Source: Corallochytrium limacisporum (lineage: Eukaryota; Opisthokonta). Taken from it: 64,000 bases of DNA. Each line of letters begins with the position of its first letter. The stretch's first letter is position 1. Where the stretch lies: NCBI GenBank assembly GCA_002811645.1, contig PDIP01000052.1:19124-83123 (forward strand), read 5' to 3'. The notes under the pieces are model-generated. The model ran no database searches, was not told where the DNA came from, and worked only from the letters and a program-made list of their open reading frames with translations. The position numbers and the translations under genes were made by a program. This document shows positions 22,536 through 32,586 of the stretch, in pieces.

Positions 22536-25500
22536 ATGTCAGACATGGAGGAAGACCTCAACGAGGAGATCTGGCCCAAGTTGGGCCAGCAGTTACTCTT
22601 CATGGTCGTGGGCTATATCGCCTGGTCGGGCTTGTTCATCGTAGGCGGTCGTCTGGTCACTGCTTCACCAGAGAGAACAGCACGCTATCGTCAGCTTTTC
22701 TTGGAGCAAACAGCAAGAGGGAACGCATCGTCTATCGGCTTGGGCTCCAGAACTTTGTACTTGACACTCTCCAGCTTGGCGGTGGCCATCTGTGTCTTGT
22801 GGATTGTTCGCCTTGACAGGAAACAGGAGAGATATGGGTACGAAATTTTTGACTTCACCTCTGCAGTCATTTTTTTGTGGGTGCGGTTCATTCGTATGGC
22901 ACTGCCGTCACAGCTCAGTGTATATCGCCGGTTAATTAGTCCGTACAATTTCATGGACGTCATGTCTTCTCTCGCCGCGCTTGTGCAGGGTTTCCAAAAC
23001 TTTTGGACTGGGTTTGCATACCTTAAGGTCTTTTTCCTTCTTGAAGTGTACCGGAAGTTCCATAACACATTCAAGTTTGGTCTGACACAGGTGGACTACC
23101 TAGGTATGGAACTTTTTGTCGAAGCCTTCGTGTATATTTTTGCCATGGCTGCCACGATCCAGCTGGTCGAGATTGCGGGGCCTATCCCGGGAAGCACCTT
23201 CAATCCTGAGACACTGAGCAATTTTTTCAACAGTGTGTACTTTATTATTGTCACAATGAGTACGGTCGGTTATGGTGACTTAACTACCAACACTGCGGTT
23301 TCGCGAGTGCTGAACTTGGTGTTCATTGCTTTCGGTATCATTTTCTTCACATCCGCCATTAATCGTCTCAGCACCCTCCTGGAACGGCAACGATTAGGTC
23401 AAGAGTCTTACGAGCCCAGAAACAACGCACATTTCATTTTGGTCCTCGGCGACCCGACGATCACAGTCATTCGCAACTTTTGCTCCGAATTCTATCATTT
23501 GGAGGGCGGAAGGTACACGTCTCTGAACTTCCAAGTAGTGCTGCTGATCAATGATGTCGAATGTCACAAGAGTATCTCTCGATTCGTGGAGTGTGATCAG
23601 CTTTTGAAACATCAGGTACGGTGTCTGCAAGGCAGTGTAATTGATACTGATGTGCAAAAACGCTGTGCCCTGGCAAAATCGTACAGTGTTTTTGTCTTTC
23701 CGTTGGCTTCCTCAACCTCCGACCGGAAGGATTTAGAGATCATCTTCTCCGCTATGATGGTTAGACCCGTGACCCAGGGTAACATCTACTTGATGCTCGA
23801 CCGAGCTAAGCATCTCAGTGAATTGGCATCCACAGGCTACCACTTTGAGAATCTAATGTGCAAGGACCAGATGCGCATGGGCAAGATTGCTCTAGCCTTT
23901 CACGCCCCTGGTTTCAGTACCCTTTTGTACAATATGGTGCGCTGCTATGACCTGGGCTTCCTGAATGACAGGCAACAGGTGGATCAACTCCCCTTTTGGC
24001 AGAAAGAATACTTGTTTGGATGTAGCAATGTCCTGTACGATGTGGCACTGTATGAGGAATTTGAAGGTCAAACCTTCCAGGAAGTGATCCTAGTTGCCCT
24101 GGAGAGAGGTAATATTTTGCCCATTGCCATGGAAGAATACGATGATGTGACACTTAACCCATGGAATCGAGCAATTGGTGGGGAGCGCAGAGTACTTGCT
24201 TTGGCGTCACACTCGAGCGAGATTAGAAAGATTGGTAGGATCATCACCCCAGAGTACCTAGCAGAATTAAGAGCCGCAAGGCCGAGATATCAGTACGTTT
24301 GGGATGACGAAATGGATGAGGAGAAGGAAATTGAAACCAATGGAAAGATGCCTCCCCGCAAGGCAAGCAATCGTAGTCAGCAAAGTACCCGCCGCCGAAC
24401 CAGCAGTCCTCGAAGTGGAGCTTTCTCAGAGCACAGTCACCGAACGACCACTGCTGGTCCGGGAGTGGACTTTGGCCAAAGCAATCGTGCCGCGGTCAAA
24501 ACTATGCGCACCACTGGTGCCGATGATGCTGTTGCGGCTGCGAATCGACAAACACAAGATGAACTTACCAAGATGCCCAAGTCCAACTCTGCACGCCCAG
24601 CGAGGAGCAACCGGTGGCAAAGTCTCAGAAGTCGACCACGATCGACGCACGCGAGGATTTCTGAACGGTCTCCGAATCGGATACTGTTCAATCCATTCAC
24701 AAGACTGTTCCGCGGGGGGAACCTGGATGTTGAAAATGCAGAAGATCCATCGTCGAGGGCGTACTCCAGCCTCAAGGAAAGAGCTGCTGTTCTGGAATTA
24801 GAAGACATTGATCGCGGTGCAATGTACGGATTTCCCGTGGCACGGGACTTCATAGTTAGCCCACTAGTTGTCAAAGAAATGCTACGAGAGCCCCGTGGAC
24901 AGGATCTTCAGCACCATATGGACACGGTACAAGAGACACACTTGCTGGAACACCTGCTCAGTCGCGAGGATGCCAATCGTGAGGGACACATTGTTGTCAT
25001 AGCGAGAAGTACTGAGGTCATCAGCTACCTCCTACGACCACATCGTCTGCGCGAAAGGGCCCTGAAACTACAGCCCAAAGCAATCGTAATTGTCTGTCCG
25101 ACGCCTTTGAAGACTGAACACTTCACCATGTTGCAGAAGGATGACCTTGAGAAGGTCTTCTATATTGATGGTACTATTAAGACTCCGGCTGTGCAGCGCA
25201 AGATTCGTTTGCTGCAAGCGTCCAAGGTGGTCATCCTCAGCGGTGAGGATGAATCCGTCAGACGGCAAGGCCAATTCACGGTCGAGGACATGGACACTGT
25301 CTTTGACTACCTTCTCCTGCGTACTATTCTACGTCGTGAAAAGGCGATCCACCGTGTCGCCATTTTCGTTGAGATGGCAGATACGCGGTTCTTGAAGGTA
25401 CTGCAGTTAAGCAGCCCGATAAAGGAGGCAACAGATGGCATGTCTGTCGATGATGCGGTATGGAAGAGTAGTTTCTTCGCGTCAGGTGGTATCTTCTTGA

Positions 25501-26888
25501 CCAATTTGGCCTACTACGTACTGGTACGTACCTTCTCCGTATCAAAACTCCTGGACGTCGTTTATAACTTCGTCGGTGGCGGCCGCAGCCAAGTGTATGC
25601 AGCAAAGGTTAGCAACCTTCTCGACGACATGCAGACTCTGGATCGCACCAACAGCTTCCGCAACCTTCATCATGCACGTGGCCGGTCTCCGCATGCGGGC
25701 TGCCCGACTCTCAGCCCTCAGCCGACGTATGGTGAGCTGCGAACCATGTTGATTTCCCTTGGATTCTTGCCCCTGGGTCTGCTTCGCGCTAACAGAGTTC
25801 ACGATGGTATCTGCTGCAAACAGAGCCATGGAGCGCCCACAGGCCCGGGTCGCTATGTCTACACCAATGCCCCGCCGGAGGTGCAACTGTGTCGCCATGA
25901 TCTGGTGTACATCATTCACTCACCCATCAGTCTGGAGACTGTCAATGCAGAGTTGAGCAAGGTGGGTATCTCAACGACTGCCCTGGAGACACATCACGTT
26001 CCTGATATGAACCAAGGGAACGCTGGTTCTGACACGGACGACGATGATACAAATGCGGATACGGACAGTGGTGATGTCGACGAAGACTTTGCTCCCTCCA
26101 CACTGCACACAATGGCGCAATCCACAGTTCATCAAACTGCGCGGTCCACAACCTTTGAACGGCCCATGCCGGGCCCATCCGCGATCTTTGCTCTTGGTTC
26201 GGATTCCGAACCGCCGAAGGCGACGCCACAGGGCTATGACTCGGATAAGTCCCTCGAGACTGACGAAGATGCTCGCATATTGAAGGACAAACCGCTGCCA
26301 CCCTTTTCGCGCTTCCAGACTGGTACAGTGACGTCCGAGTCCGAAGTCGAAACGAAGATACCAACCTCACCAAGGAAGCCAGCGGTGAAGGCATCATCAT
26401 TGCGAAGGAAGAAGGCGAGTACAAGCAGTGGCGGTGGCGGTGGCAGCGATGGCGCACGTATGCGAACGTCCACCGGAAAGGGCAAGAACCGGAAAGTGTC
26501 CGTCTGGGAAGGGGAAGTTAGTCGTGGTTCGACCCGGCGCTCTGGTGGTTCTACTCGCCGGTCTGGCGGCTCCACCCGGCGCTCGGGAGGCTCCACCCGG
26601 CGCTCAGGAGGCTCCTCCACTCGCCGGTCTGGTCCGGGCGTCATTCCCCGCGTGGACAATGTAACCAATGGTCAAGTTGCCGGTTCTCGTGTGCATGACC
26701 TACGCATTACTATTGACCAGGCCACACCGTCCTCTGAAGAACCACAATCACCGGAATTTGGGATGACAGACATGGCTGCTGACATTCGCCTGCCACCGAG
26801 TTGGAACGAGGACACTGGCGCCGGCTGGACTTCGGACCAGCCGTCCCAACAAAAACCGAACGAAAACACCAACAATGAGCACCAATGA
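22536..26888 (+). CDS. BK (Slo1)-type potassium channel, divergent sensors
   Basis: A 1450-residue plasma-membrane channel. An extra N-terminal segment matches S0 (about 20-41), then S1 (74-92), S2 (104-124), S3 (138-153), S4 (159-175), S5 (191-211), the selectivity filter TVGYGD (243-248) and S6 (259-277). Two RCK domains follow in the cytoplasm, starting near 298 and 825. Landmarks align with Slo1: the R-x-Y-x-x-T-N-x-P-P block near the end of RCK2 and the post-S6 linker. Family function is potassium efflux gated by voltage and calcium. Here S4 has lost most arginines and the calcium bowl is not recognisable (see findings). The RCK linker and the last ~300 residues are disordered and Ser/Arg-rich, ending with tandem STRRSGG units. 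The start ATG lies in CAAATATGT. AATAAA signals follow the stop. Confidence 0.9.
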   Translation: MSDMEEDLNEEIWPKLGQQLLFMVVGYIAWSGLFIVGGRLVTASPERTARYRQLFLEQTARGNASSIGLGSRTLYLTLSSLAVAICVLWIVRLDRKQERYGYEIFDFTSAVIFLWVRFIRMALPSQLSVYRRLISPYNFMDVMSSLAALVQGFQNFWTGFAYLKVFFLLEVYRKFHNTFKFGLTQVDYLGMELFVEAFVYIFAMAATIQLVEIAGPIPGSTFNPETLSNFFNSVYFIIVTMSTVGYGDLTTNTAVSRVLNLVFIAFGIIFFTSAINRLSTLLERQRLGQESYEPRNNAHFILVLGDPTITVIRNFCSEFYHLEGGRYTSLNFQVVLLINDVECHKSISRFVECDQLLKHQVRCLQGSVIDTDVQKRCALAKSYSVFVFPLASSTSDRKDLEIIFSAMMVRPVTQGNIYLMLDRAKHLSELASTGYHFENLMCKDQMRMGKIALAFHAPGFSTLLYNMVRCYDLGFLNDRQQVDQLPFWQKEYLFGCSNVLYDVALYEEFEGQTFQEVILVALERGNILPIAMEEYDDVTLNPWNRAIGGERRVLALASHSSEIRKIGRIITPEYLAELRAARPRYQYVWDDEMDEEKEIETNGKMPPRKASNRSQQSTRRRTSSPRSGAFSEHSHRTTTAGPGVDFGQSNRAAVKTMRTTGADDAVAAANRQTQDELTKMPKSNSARPARSNRWQSLRSRPRSTHARISERSPNRILFNPFTRLFRGGNLDVENAEDPSSRAYSSLKERAAVLELEDIDRGAMYGFPVARDFIVSPLVVKEMLREPRGQDLQHHMDTVQETHLLEHLLSREDANREGHIVVIARSTEVISYLLRPHRLRERALKLQPKAIVIVCPTPLKTEHFTMLQKDDLEKVFYIDGTIKTPAVQRKIRLLQASKVVILSGEDESVRRQGQFTVEDMDTVFDYLLLRTILRREKAIHRVAIFVEMADTRFLKVLQLSSPIKEATDGMSVDDAVWKSSFFASGGIFLTNLAYYVLVRTFSVSKLLDVVYNFVGGGRSQVYAAKVSNLLDDMQTLDRTNSFRNLHHARGRSPHAGCPTLSPQPTYGELRTMLISLGFLPLGLLRANRVHDGICCKQSHGAPTGPGRYVYTNAPPEVQLCRHDLVYIIHSPISLETVNAELSKVGISTTALETHHVPDMNQGNAGSDTDDDDTNADTDSGDVDEDFAPSTLHTMAQSTVHQTARSTTFERPMPGPSAIFALGSDSEPPKATPQGYDSDKSLETDEDARILKDKPLPPFSRFQTGTVTSESEVETKIPTSPRKPAVKASSLRRKKASTSSGGGGGSDGARMRTSTGKGKNRKVSVWEGEVSRGSTRRSGGSTRRSGGSTRRSGGSTRRSGGSSTRRSGPGVIPRVDNVTNGQVAGSRVHDLRITIDQATPSSEEPQSPEFGMTDMAADIRLPPSWNEDTGAGWTSDQPSQQKPNENTNNEHQ
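26524..26638 (+). repeat. In-frame tandem repeat encoding STRRSGG units
   Basis: Five imperfect 21-24-base units in the channel's C-terminal tail. Synonymous codons differ between units (for example CGGCGC versus CGCCGG for Arg-Arg), so the peptide is better conserved than the DNA. Confidence 0.9.
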
Positions 26889-26900
26889 ATCTTCATGAAT

Positions 26901-26910
26901 AATAAATAAA
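26901..26910 (+). terminator. Polyadenylation signal of the BK-type channel gene
   Basis: Two overlapping AATAAA hexamers, 13 bases after the stop codon. Confidence 0.75.
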
Positions 26911-27180
26911 ATCCAATATCATCATCAAGTCATACAATGCAACGATCCTCCCCGGCGAGAGCCATGATGGCCGTCTCGGTCTCAAGTCTGGGTCAGGGGA
27001 TGCTGATTCACATGATTCAAGGTTAATGCCATGATTCAGTGCCGTTTGGCTAGCCAGGACCCATTTTCTCGCACCGTTCTCTCTGGGTCCCCCCCTCTCT
27101 CTGTCTCTCTCTCCCTCTCCCTCTCTCTCCGCCCTTGTCATTTCTTTAAATTTTTATTTTGTTTTTGTTTGGAGAAAGGG

Positions 27181-27201
27181 CCCCCCCCCCCCCGGGGGGG
27201 T
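27181..27201. repeat. C14/G7 homopolymer junction
   Basis: Fourteen C followed directly by seven G, about 1 kb upstream of the OSCP start. Confidence 0.9.
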
Positions 27202-28164
27202 TGGGGGTTGGGTTGGGTGTGAAAGGGGGCCCGTGGGGTCTCAAAAAGCGAAAAACCGTTCCTTCCCTGGCCATTTTCAACCCCCACCACTGGCGCGCGC
27301 AGTAGAAAGTACCGACCGCGAGGGACCATAAACAAACACCCCAGGCAGTAGAGAAAGTACTGTGGTGGGTGCCTATGCCACGGTGTCAGGGGCCCCTTCA
27401 CACCCCCTCTCCATCACCCACCCACCCGCCTTTCTTTTTCTTCCTCTTCCTCGCTTGTCAATTTTCAGCTGGCTATTTTTTATTGTTCTTGTTTTTTTTT
27501 TTTTCCACCTTGGCTTTCGGCTCTTAGCCCTACCCCCCCACCCCCCAAACCCGGTGGAGTTGGTGGTGACACAGTCTGCCCCGTGTATACCTATAGTGAA
27601 TGGCCCATCCGGTGGTAGTGTCATGAGAGGTGTGTGTATACATACACACCGAGGCACCTCCAGGAGGGGAGCCAAGCACGGTGCCTGCTGTGCTAATGCA
27701 GGGGCTTTTGGTCTTTGCGCGTGGGTGCCCCTTATGCGCACCGTACCGGGGCCCCCTCCACATAGCGGCGTAACCCGTGGGCCAGCAAGGGTGTTGTGGC
27801 ATTCGAGATGTAGTCCCATCACAACCCTTACTGGGCTTTGGCGCGCTTGTTGACTTTGATATTGTTGTAAGCACTTGACTTTTTCGGTTTCGGCCTGGTG
27901 TCTATGCCCTTGTCGGTCGCTAAACAATAATTATCCAGACATTTGATGAAACAGCTATTTGTTATGATCAAGATTGGTTTCTGCGGGGTTGTTTACCAGG
28001 TGTTTTAGGCCATATTACATATCTCTACGGGGCTTCAAAGCAACAAAAGGGATCATACGTCCGGGAAGTACACGGGTTTTAACACTCTTGCATTTCTGGG
28101 ATATTGGTGTAGAGTTTACCATAGTATCATAGTATTTAGAAACATAATTAAGGGTTAACCAATC

Positions 28165-28818
28165 ATGTTCCGCAACGCTAGCATTCGGGCCGTGTCCGCC
28201 AGCCGAGCCGCTGTGCAGGCTTCTCGCTACTACGCCGCTGAGGCTGCTGCTTTCAAGAAGCCTCCAATTGCCGTCACTGGCACTGGTGGCCGCTATGCTG
28301 CTGCGCTGTACAGTGCTGCCGCCAAGAAGAATACCATGGACACCGTCGAGAAGGAGATGGGTCAGATCTCTTCACTGTACACCTCCGACGCCAAATTCCG
28401 CCAGTCTGTTGAGGATCCCGCTGCCACTAACACTACTAAGGCTGATGCCATGAAGGCTGCTCTGGCTAAGGGTGGTTTCTCTGAGCTGACGACGAACACT
28501 CTTGTGCTGATGGCTGAGAACAACTCCCTCAAGAGCCTTCCCGACATGGCTTCCCAGTATGCCGCCATTATGCGCGCCTCCCGTGGCGAGATCCAGGCCG
28601 TTGTCACCAGCGCAAAGCCCCTGGGTTCCAAGCAGCAGTCTCGCATCAACGCCGCTATCCTAAAGCTGTCTGACAGCAAGGACAAGGTTGCAGTCGAGTA
28701 CAAGGTCGACGAATCTACTGTTGGGGGTCTGGTTGTAGACGTTGGTGACAAGAGCATAGATTTGAGCACTCAGACCAAGCTGAAACGCATGAACGATCTG
28801 CTGCGTGAGGCTTTGTGA
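28165..28818 (+). CDS. ATP5PO: Mitochondrial ATP synthase OSCP subunit
   Basis: A 217-residue protein of the OSCP/delta family. An Arg/Ser/Ala-rich N-terminus without acidic residues (1-21) looks like a mitochondrial targeting peptide. The mature part has the family's N-terminal helical bundle with RYAAALYSAA (43-52) and the C-terminal signature GGLVVDVGDKSIDLS (187-201). OSCP sits on top of F1 and links it to the peripheral stalk of F1Fo ATP synthase. Length is close to the animal (213) and yeast (212) proteins. Codon use is strongly biased to C-ending codons, as expected of an abundant protein. The start ATG follows AACCAATC. AATAAA occurs about 190 bases after the stop. Confidence 0.94.
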   Translation: MFRNASIRAVSASRAAVQASRYYAAEAAAFKKPPIAVTGTGGRYAAALYSAAAKKNTMDTVEKEMGQISSLYTSDAKFRQSVEDPAATNTTKADAMKAALAKGGFSELTTNTLVLMAENNSLKSLPDMASQYAAIMRASRGEIQAVVTSAKPLGSKQQSRINAAILKLSDSKDKVAVEYKVDESTVGGLVVDVGDKSIDLSTQTKLKRMNDLLREAL

Positions 28819-29638
28819 ACATGATGGTCCGCGCTCTCACCAAGTAAAAGCATCGCATGTGTACAGCATGGCTCGTGTCCCATTTTAGTCACCCTTCTAT
28901 GACACGGAGGGTCATCCAAAGTCAATGAGCCCTCAAGGGCAACGGACCTTCCATTGGATAGGGTTGGGTGCATACACCATAAGTCTTTACACTCTTTATA
29001 AGTCAAATAAAAACAAGTAAAATTCCAATCTCTTCCAACAGGTCATGGTCAGAGCGAAACCGTGAGTGAGGCAGGCCGCGACCTGTTACGCCGTCTCCAC
29101 GAACCGCGAAGGCCCCCTTTACCCCATTCCCAGCAGCCACCTCTGCCCCCCCCCCCCTCTCTCTTCCCCCTCTTCCCCAGCGGGGGGCGACGAGGGAGTG
29201 TACTCTCTGTGTGTGTGTGTGTGTGTGTTGCTGAGGAGGAGGAAAAAGTTACGAAACCCCGGCCGGTGAAAATGTTTGTGGCGTGGAATTCCCCGTCTTC
29301 CCGCACCCATACAATGAGAAGGAAATGGGGAAGGGTAGGACGAGTGGGTTAGATTGGGGCGGCTACTGTGTACCCAGCGCTTTGCTCGGTGCGCAAGTAT
29401 CCCCCTGCGCAGGTCAGCTGACTCACAGGGTGCGGGTGAAAGACTTGGCGCGATCGCCAAGTGTTTGTAGGTCATGTTCGCGAAATTGAAGTGATGGTGA
29501 TGTGACGAATTCATTAACTGTCGTGATATTTAACAAGTAACATGCCAGACGTGGTTTTCGTGGAAGCAGAACAGTACGAATCTGTACCCGACTCCCTATT
29601 CGGATTGCAAGGACGCATCAAAGGAAACTATCCTAACA
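28819..29638. other. Intergenic region upstream of the MDR oxidoreductase
   Basis: 820 bases containing the OSCP 3' flank, a C/T-rich tract (about 29098-29180) and a TG run (29209-29228). It ends with an upstream open frame that starts at 29542, out of frame with the oxidoreductase ATG (see findings). Confidence 0.6.
29006..29011 (+). terminator. Polyadenylation signal of the OSCP gene
   Basis: An AATAAA hexamer 188 bases downstream of the OSCP stop codon. Confidence 0.6.
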
Positions 29639-30748
29639 ATGAAGGCCGCATACTACGAAAAGTTTGGTACAGTGGACACTCTCAATGTCACAGAGCAACC
29701 CAGTCCGACTACGCCTCAGGGCAAAAGGTTTGTGAATATCAAAGTCAGAGCAGCCGGTGTGAACCCGGTGGATCGCATGATATTGTATGGTTTCTACCCG
29801 ACTATCATGGGGCGTGCCTGCCCCTCTGTTCTTGGACAGGATTTTGTTGGAGAACTGCTTGAAGACGTAACCGAGTTGTCTTTGAAGCAGGGCGACAAGA
29901 TCTATGGCATGATTGCTTTGCTTGGGAACAAAGGTCGTGGGTCGTTCGCCACTGAGGCCCGCGTAGGAGTCGATGAGATCTGCGCACTTCCCCAGAACGT
30001 CAACCCTGTCGGAGCCAGTACACTACCCCTGGTCATGCTCACGGTGATGCAGGCCTTCGTCCGCGCAGGTATCATTGACGACAAGACAGTGGTTGAAGGA
30101 GAAGCTCCAGGGGCTGCACCGGGCGTGAAGGGCCGCAAGATCTTCATCCAGGCAGGCAGCGGTGGCTTGGGCACTTGCGCCATACAATTCGCAAGCCACC
30201 TGGGCCTCGAAGTACATACCAACTGCAGTGCCCAGAATCATCCGCTGGTCAAATCGTTAGGGGCCGACTTTGCCTACGACTACCACGAGGAGAACTGGCA
30301 GGACCCCATCAAGGGCAAGATGGACTATGTCATGACCTCCATGGGTGGACCGTCACAGATGAATTGCGAGATGGCGGCCCCTCTGCTGAAGAAAAAGGGC
30401 AACGATGAATCTGATCCCAAGTTCATGCCCGTCCACATTTGGGTTGCCAACGGAGCTCTTGGATGGGCAGGTATGAAGAAGCACGGTGATAGACTCGGGT
30501 GGCTGCTCGGCGGCCTTCAGATGATGGGCCAGGTTACGGGACAGAAGATGGGCTTTGGCAAAACTCACGCGTTCATTCAGGTCGTTGTGGATGTGAACCC
30601 GCGTCATCTAAGGTCCGCGAGTGTTTTGGTCGCCAATCGATCGGTCAAGCCTGTGCTCGAAGACAGCTTCGAGCTCGAGAAGATCCAAGACGCCCTCAAC
30701 CACGTCGCCTCCGGTCACTGCAAGGGCAAGGTGGCAGTCCGTTGCTGA
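29639..30748 (+). CDS. Zinc-free MDR oxidoreductase, quinone-oxidoreductase type
   Basis: A 369-residue medium-chain dehydrogenase/reductase. MKAAYYEKFG starts the GroES-like domain, followed by AAGVNPVDR (38-46), VLGQDFVG (64-71) and the NAD(P)H-binding AGSGGLGTCAIQFA (172-185). The cysteine/histidine ligands of zinc alcohol dehydrogenases are absent, as in NADPH:quinone reductases and their relatives. The family transfers hydride from NADPH to quinones or other electrophiles; the substrate here cannot be told. It is longer than the usual ~320-340 residues because of a Gly/Ala/Pro-rich insertion before the nucleotide-binding motif (about 153-165) and extra sequence around 265-310. The ATG is in AACAATGAAG. 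A longer upstream ORF overlaps its first 75 codons in another frame. Confidence 0.87.
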   Translation: MKAAYYEKFGTVDTLNVTEQPSPTTPQGKRFVNIKVRAAGVNPVDRMILYGFYPTIMGRACPSVLGQDFVGELLEDVTELSLKQGDKIYGMIALLGNKGRGSFATEARVGVDEICALPQNVNPVGASTLPLVMLTVMQAFVRAGIIDDKTVVEGEAPGAAPGVKGRKIFIQAGSGGLGTCAIQFASHLGLEVHTNCSAQNHPLVKSLGADFAYDYHEENWQDPIKGKMDYVMTSMGGPSQMNCEMAAPLLKKKGNDESDPKFMPVHIWVANGALGWAGMKKHGDRLGWLLGGLQMMGQVTGQKMGFGKTHAFIQVVVDVNPRHLRSASVLVANRSVKPVLEDSFELEKIQDALNHVASGHCKGKVAVRC

Positions 30749-31180
30749 CGCAAAGACGGCGTTACCGTATATTAATATAAATGTAAATACGTACCAAAAC
30801 AATCCCCAACCGTGTTGTCCGACCCCCGGCCACGGCCTCTCTCAATTAGTACTACGCGACATTGTCTTTGTACACAATTAAATATCCGGATTATTCTAAT
30901 TTGCCGGGTGGGGGTAGGAAACGGGTTCCGGCAAAGAGAGAAGCTTAAGAAGAAAAAAAACCAAGGACAAGAAGAAAGGAGAAAGAAAAGACAAAGGGGG
31001 AGAGAGAGAGAGAGAAAATGAAATGTTTTTTCTTGTAAAACAAACAAGAAAATAGAACGGGAACCCAGCAGAAAAAAAAAATCAAACGGTGTGAGAGCGG
31101 AATGGGCACAAGTACCAGAGTCGGGAGAGTGGCGAAGAAAGGGGGCCCAACAAACCCTCCCTGTCCCTCCCCCCTCTCAC

Positions 31181-31182
<2 letters not shown>

Positions 31183-31234
<52 letters not shown>
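31183..31234. repeat. (CT)n microsatellite
   Basis: About 26 uninterrupted CT units on the plus strand. Confidence 0.93.
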
Positions 31235-31237
<3 letters not shown>

Positions 31238-31496
31238 GACCGTCAGAGCGCCGCACTTCCAGGGCTGTCCCGCGCAATTGTCTGTGGGTACTGTGGCCCA
31301 AGGATACCACACTCCACTCCACCTTCGCTTGTTCTCCCTCGTTCTCTCGGTGTCTCTCTGTCTCTGTGCTCTCTAAACGCCCTTGTCCGTCTCCACACTC
31401 ACTCTCTCACTCACGATCGAAAGCCCGACGGGCGGCAAAATCAGAAATGCGGTTTGGGTCAGTAGCCTTCACCCGCAGGGAGCGAACGCGCGCCCA

Positions 31497-31553
31497 CGTA
31501 GCCCGCGTAGCCCGCACAGCCCGCATAGCCGGCGTAGCCCGCGTAGCCCGCAT
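31497..31553. repeat. 9-base minisatellite, unit GTAGCCCGC
   Basis: About six units of GTAGCCCGC with single-base variants (CACAGCCCGC, CATAGCCGGC). Confidence 0.88.
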
Positions 31554-31644
31554 ACGCGCTCCCTTGGCATCCGGAACGACGTTTTTCTCTCCTCCTTTCT
31601 GCAGGGGTGGGAGAGTGGTAAGCAGAGAGCAGCTTCAGCTTTGC

Positions 31645-31645
<1 letters not shown>

Positions 31646-31711
<66 letters not shown>

Positions 31712-31732
31712 TACGTACGTACGTACGTACGT
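31646..31732. repeat. Compound (TG)n-(GTAC)n microsatellite
   Basis: About 31 TG units run directly into six and a half GTAC units. GTAC is self-complementary, so this end can form a hairpin. Confidence 0.93.
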
Positions 31733-32586
31733 GCTTGAGGGGTTTGTATAGTATTCTCCACCAACCAAACCTACCATCGGGAACTGCGGTGCCAGACCGC
31801 ACGGGGTTGGGGCAGGCGAATTACTAGGGGAACCAACCAACCCCCTCCGGCCCGATTTGCTTTCTTTTGTTCTTTTCTTTTTTTGGACCGCGGTTTGGAT
31901 TTTTTCTGTTTTTTTTTAAAAAAATCGAGCGAGCATTGCTAGGTCTTCAGTGGGGTAAAAAGCGCAAGGAATATAAGGAAGAGAAAAATGGAACAAGGAA
32001 AAAAATGAAGAAAGCGCCGAGAAAAGAAAAAATTGAAAAAGAAATTGGGAGGCAACGCAGGCCATTCACTATAGAGCTGGTGGGGGGACAATGAGTTCAC
32101 AGTTGGTGGTGCTGAGAGGCCTCGCTCTGAGCTTCGATTTGCCGCTGTGGTCGGTCGGTAGGACACCGTACGCAGATGCAGAGATCTTCCAGCACTCATC
32201 GCGGGTTCCAAGGCTGATGCTGCAAACTGAAAGCTGCCAATTCCTTGGATTGTAGGTAAACAGGTTTTCCTCTGTCCCAACCCGGAAGGTTGTTGAAAGA
32301 ATCCAGTTCCGTGTATTGAACACTGAGATATGCGAATGTTTGTAGCAACGTGAATAGCGATATCTTTGGCACAGACGTGGGAAATACAGGGACTAATAGA
32401 GCTCTCCCTTGCAAGATCTGCGTTCAGTATATTCACACTATCATTAGCAAGGAGGATATGATGACATTACATAGGAACTGAAAGGCACAGATTAAGCTCA
32501 ATTTTCAATTCCGTCGAATGAAAGCCATGCCATCGTAGAGCTGACAAGAATCAATTCACATTGAGAGTGGTACATTCGTGTTCCAT

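Larger units (their letters stand above)
26889..28164. other. Intergenic region between the channel and OSCP genes
   Basis: 1276 bases. The first part holds the channel's poly(A) signals. It then has a CT-rich tract (about 27091-27129), a C14/G7 junction (27181-27201), pyrimidine-rich sequence at 27390-27550 with a long T-run, and about 300 bases of normal complexity before the OSCP ATG. No RNA gene was recognised. Confidence 0.6.
30749..32586. other. Intergenic region with dense simple repeats
   Basis: 1838 bases with no recognisable gene. It holds purine-rich sequence (30945-31020), a CT run (31183-31234), a 9-base minisatellite (31497-31553), a TG run joined to GTAC units (31646-31732), T/A-rich sequence (31865-31925) and purine-rich sequence (31960-32060). 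The final ~500 bases are normal and should hold the promoter and leader of the next gene. Confidence 0.6.
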
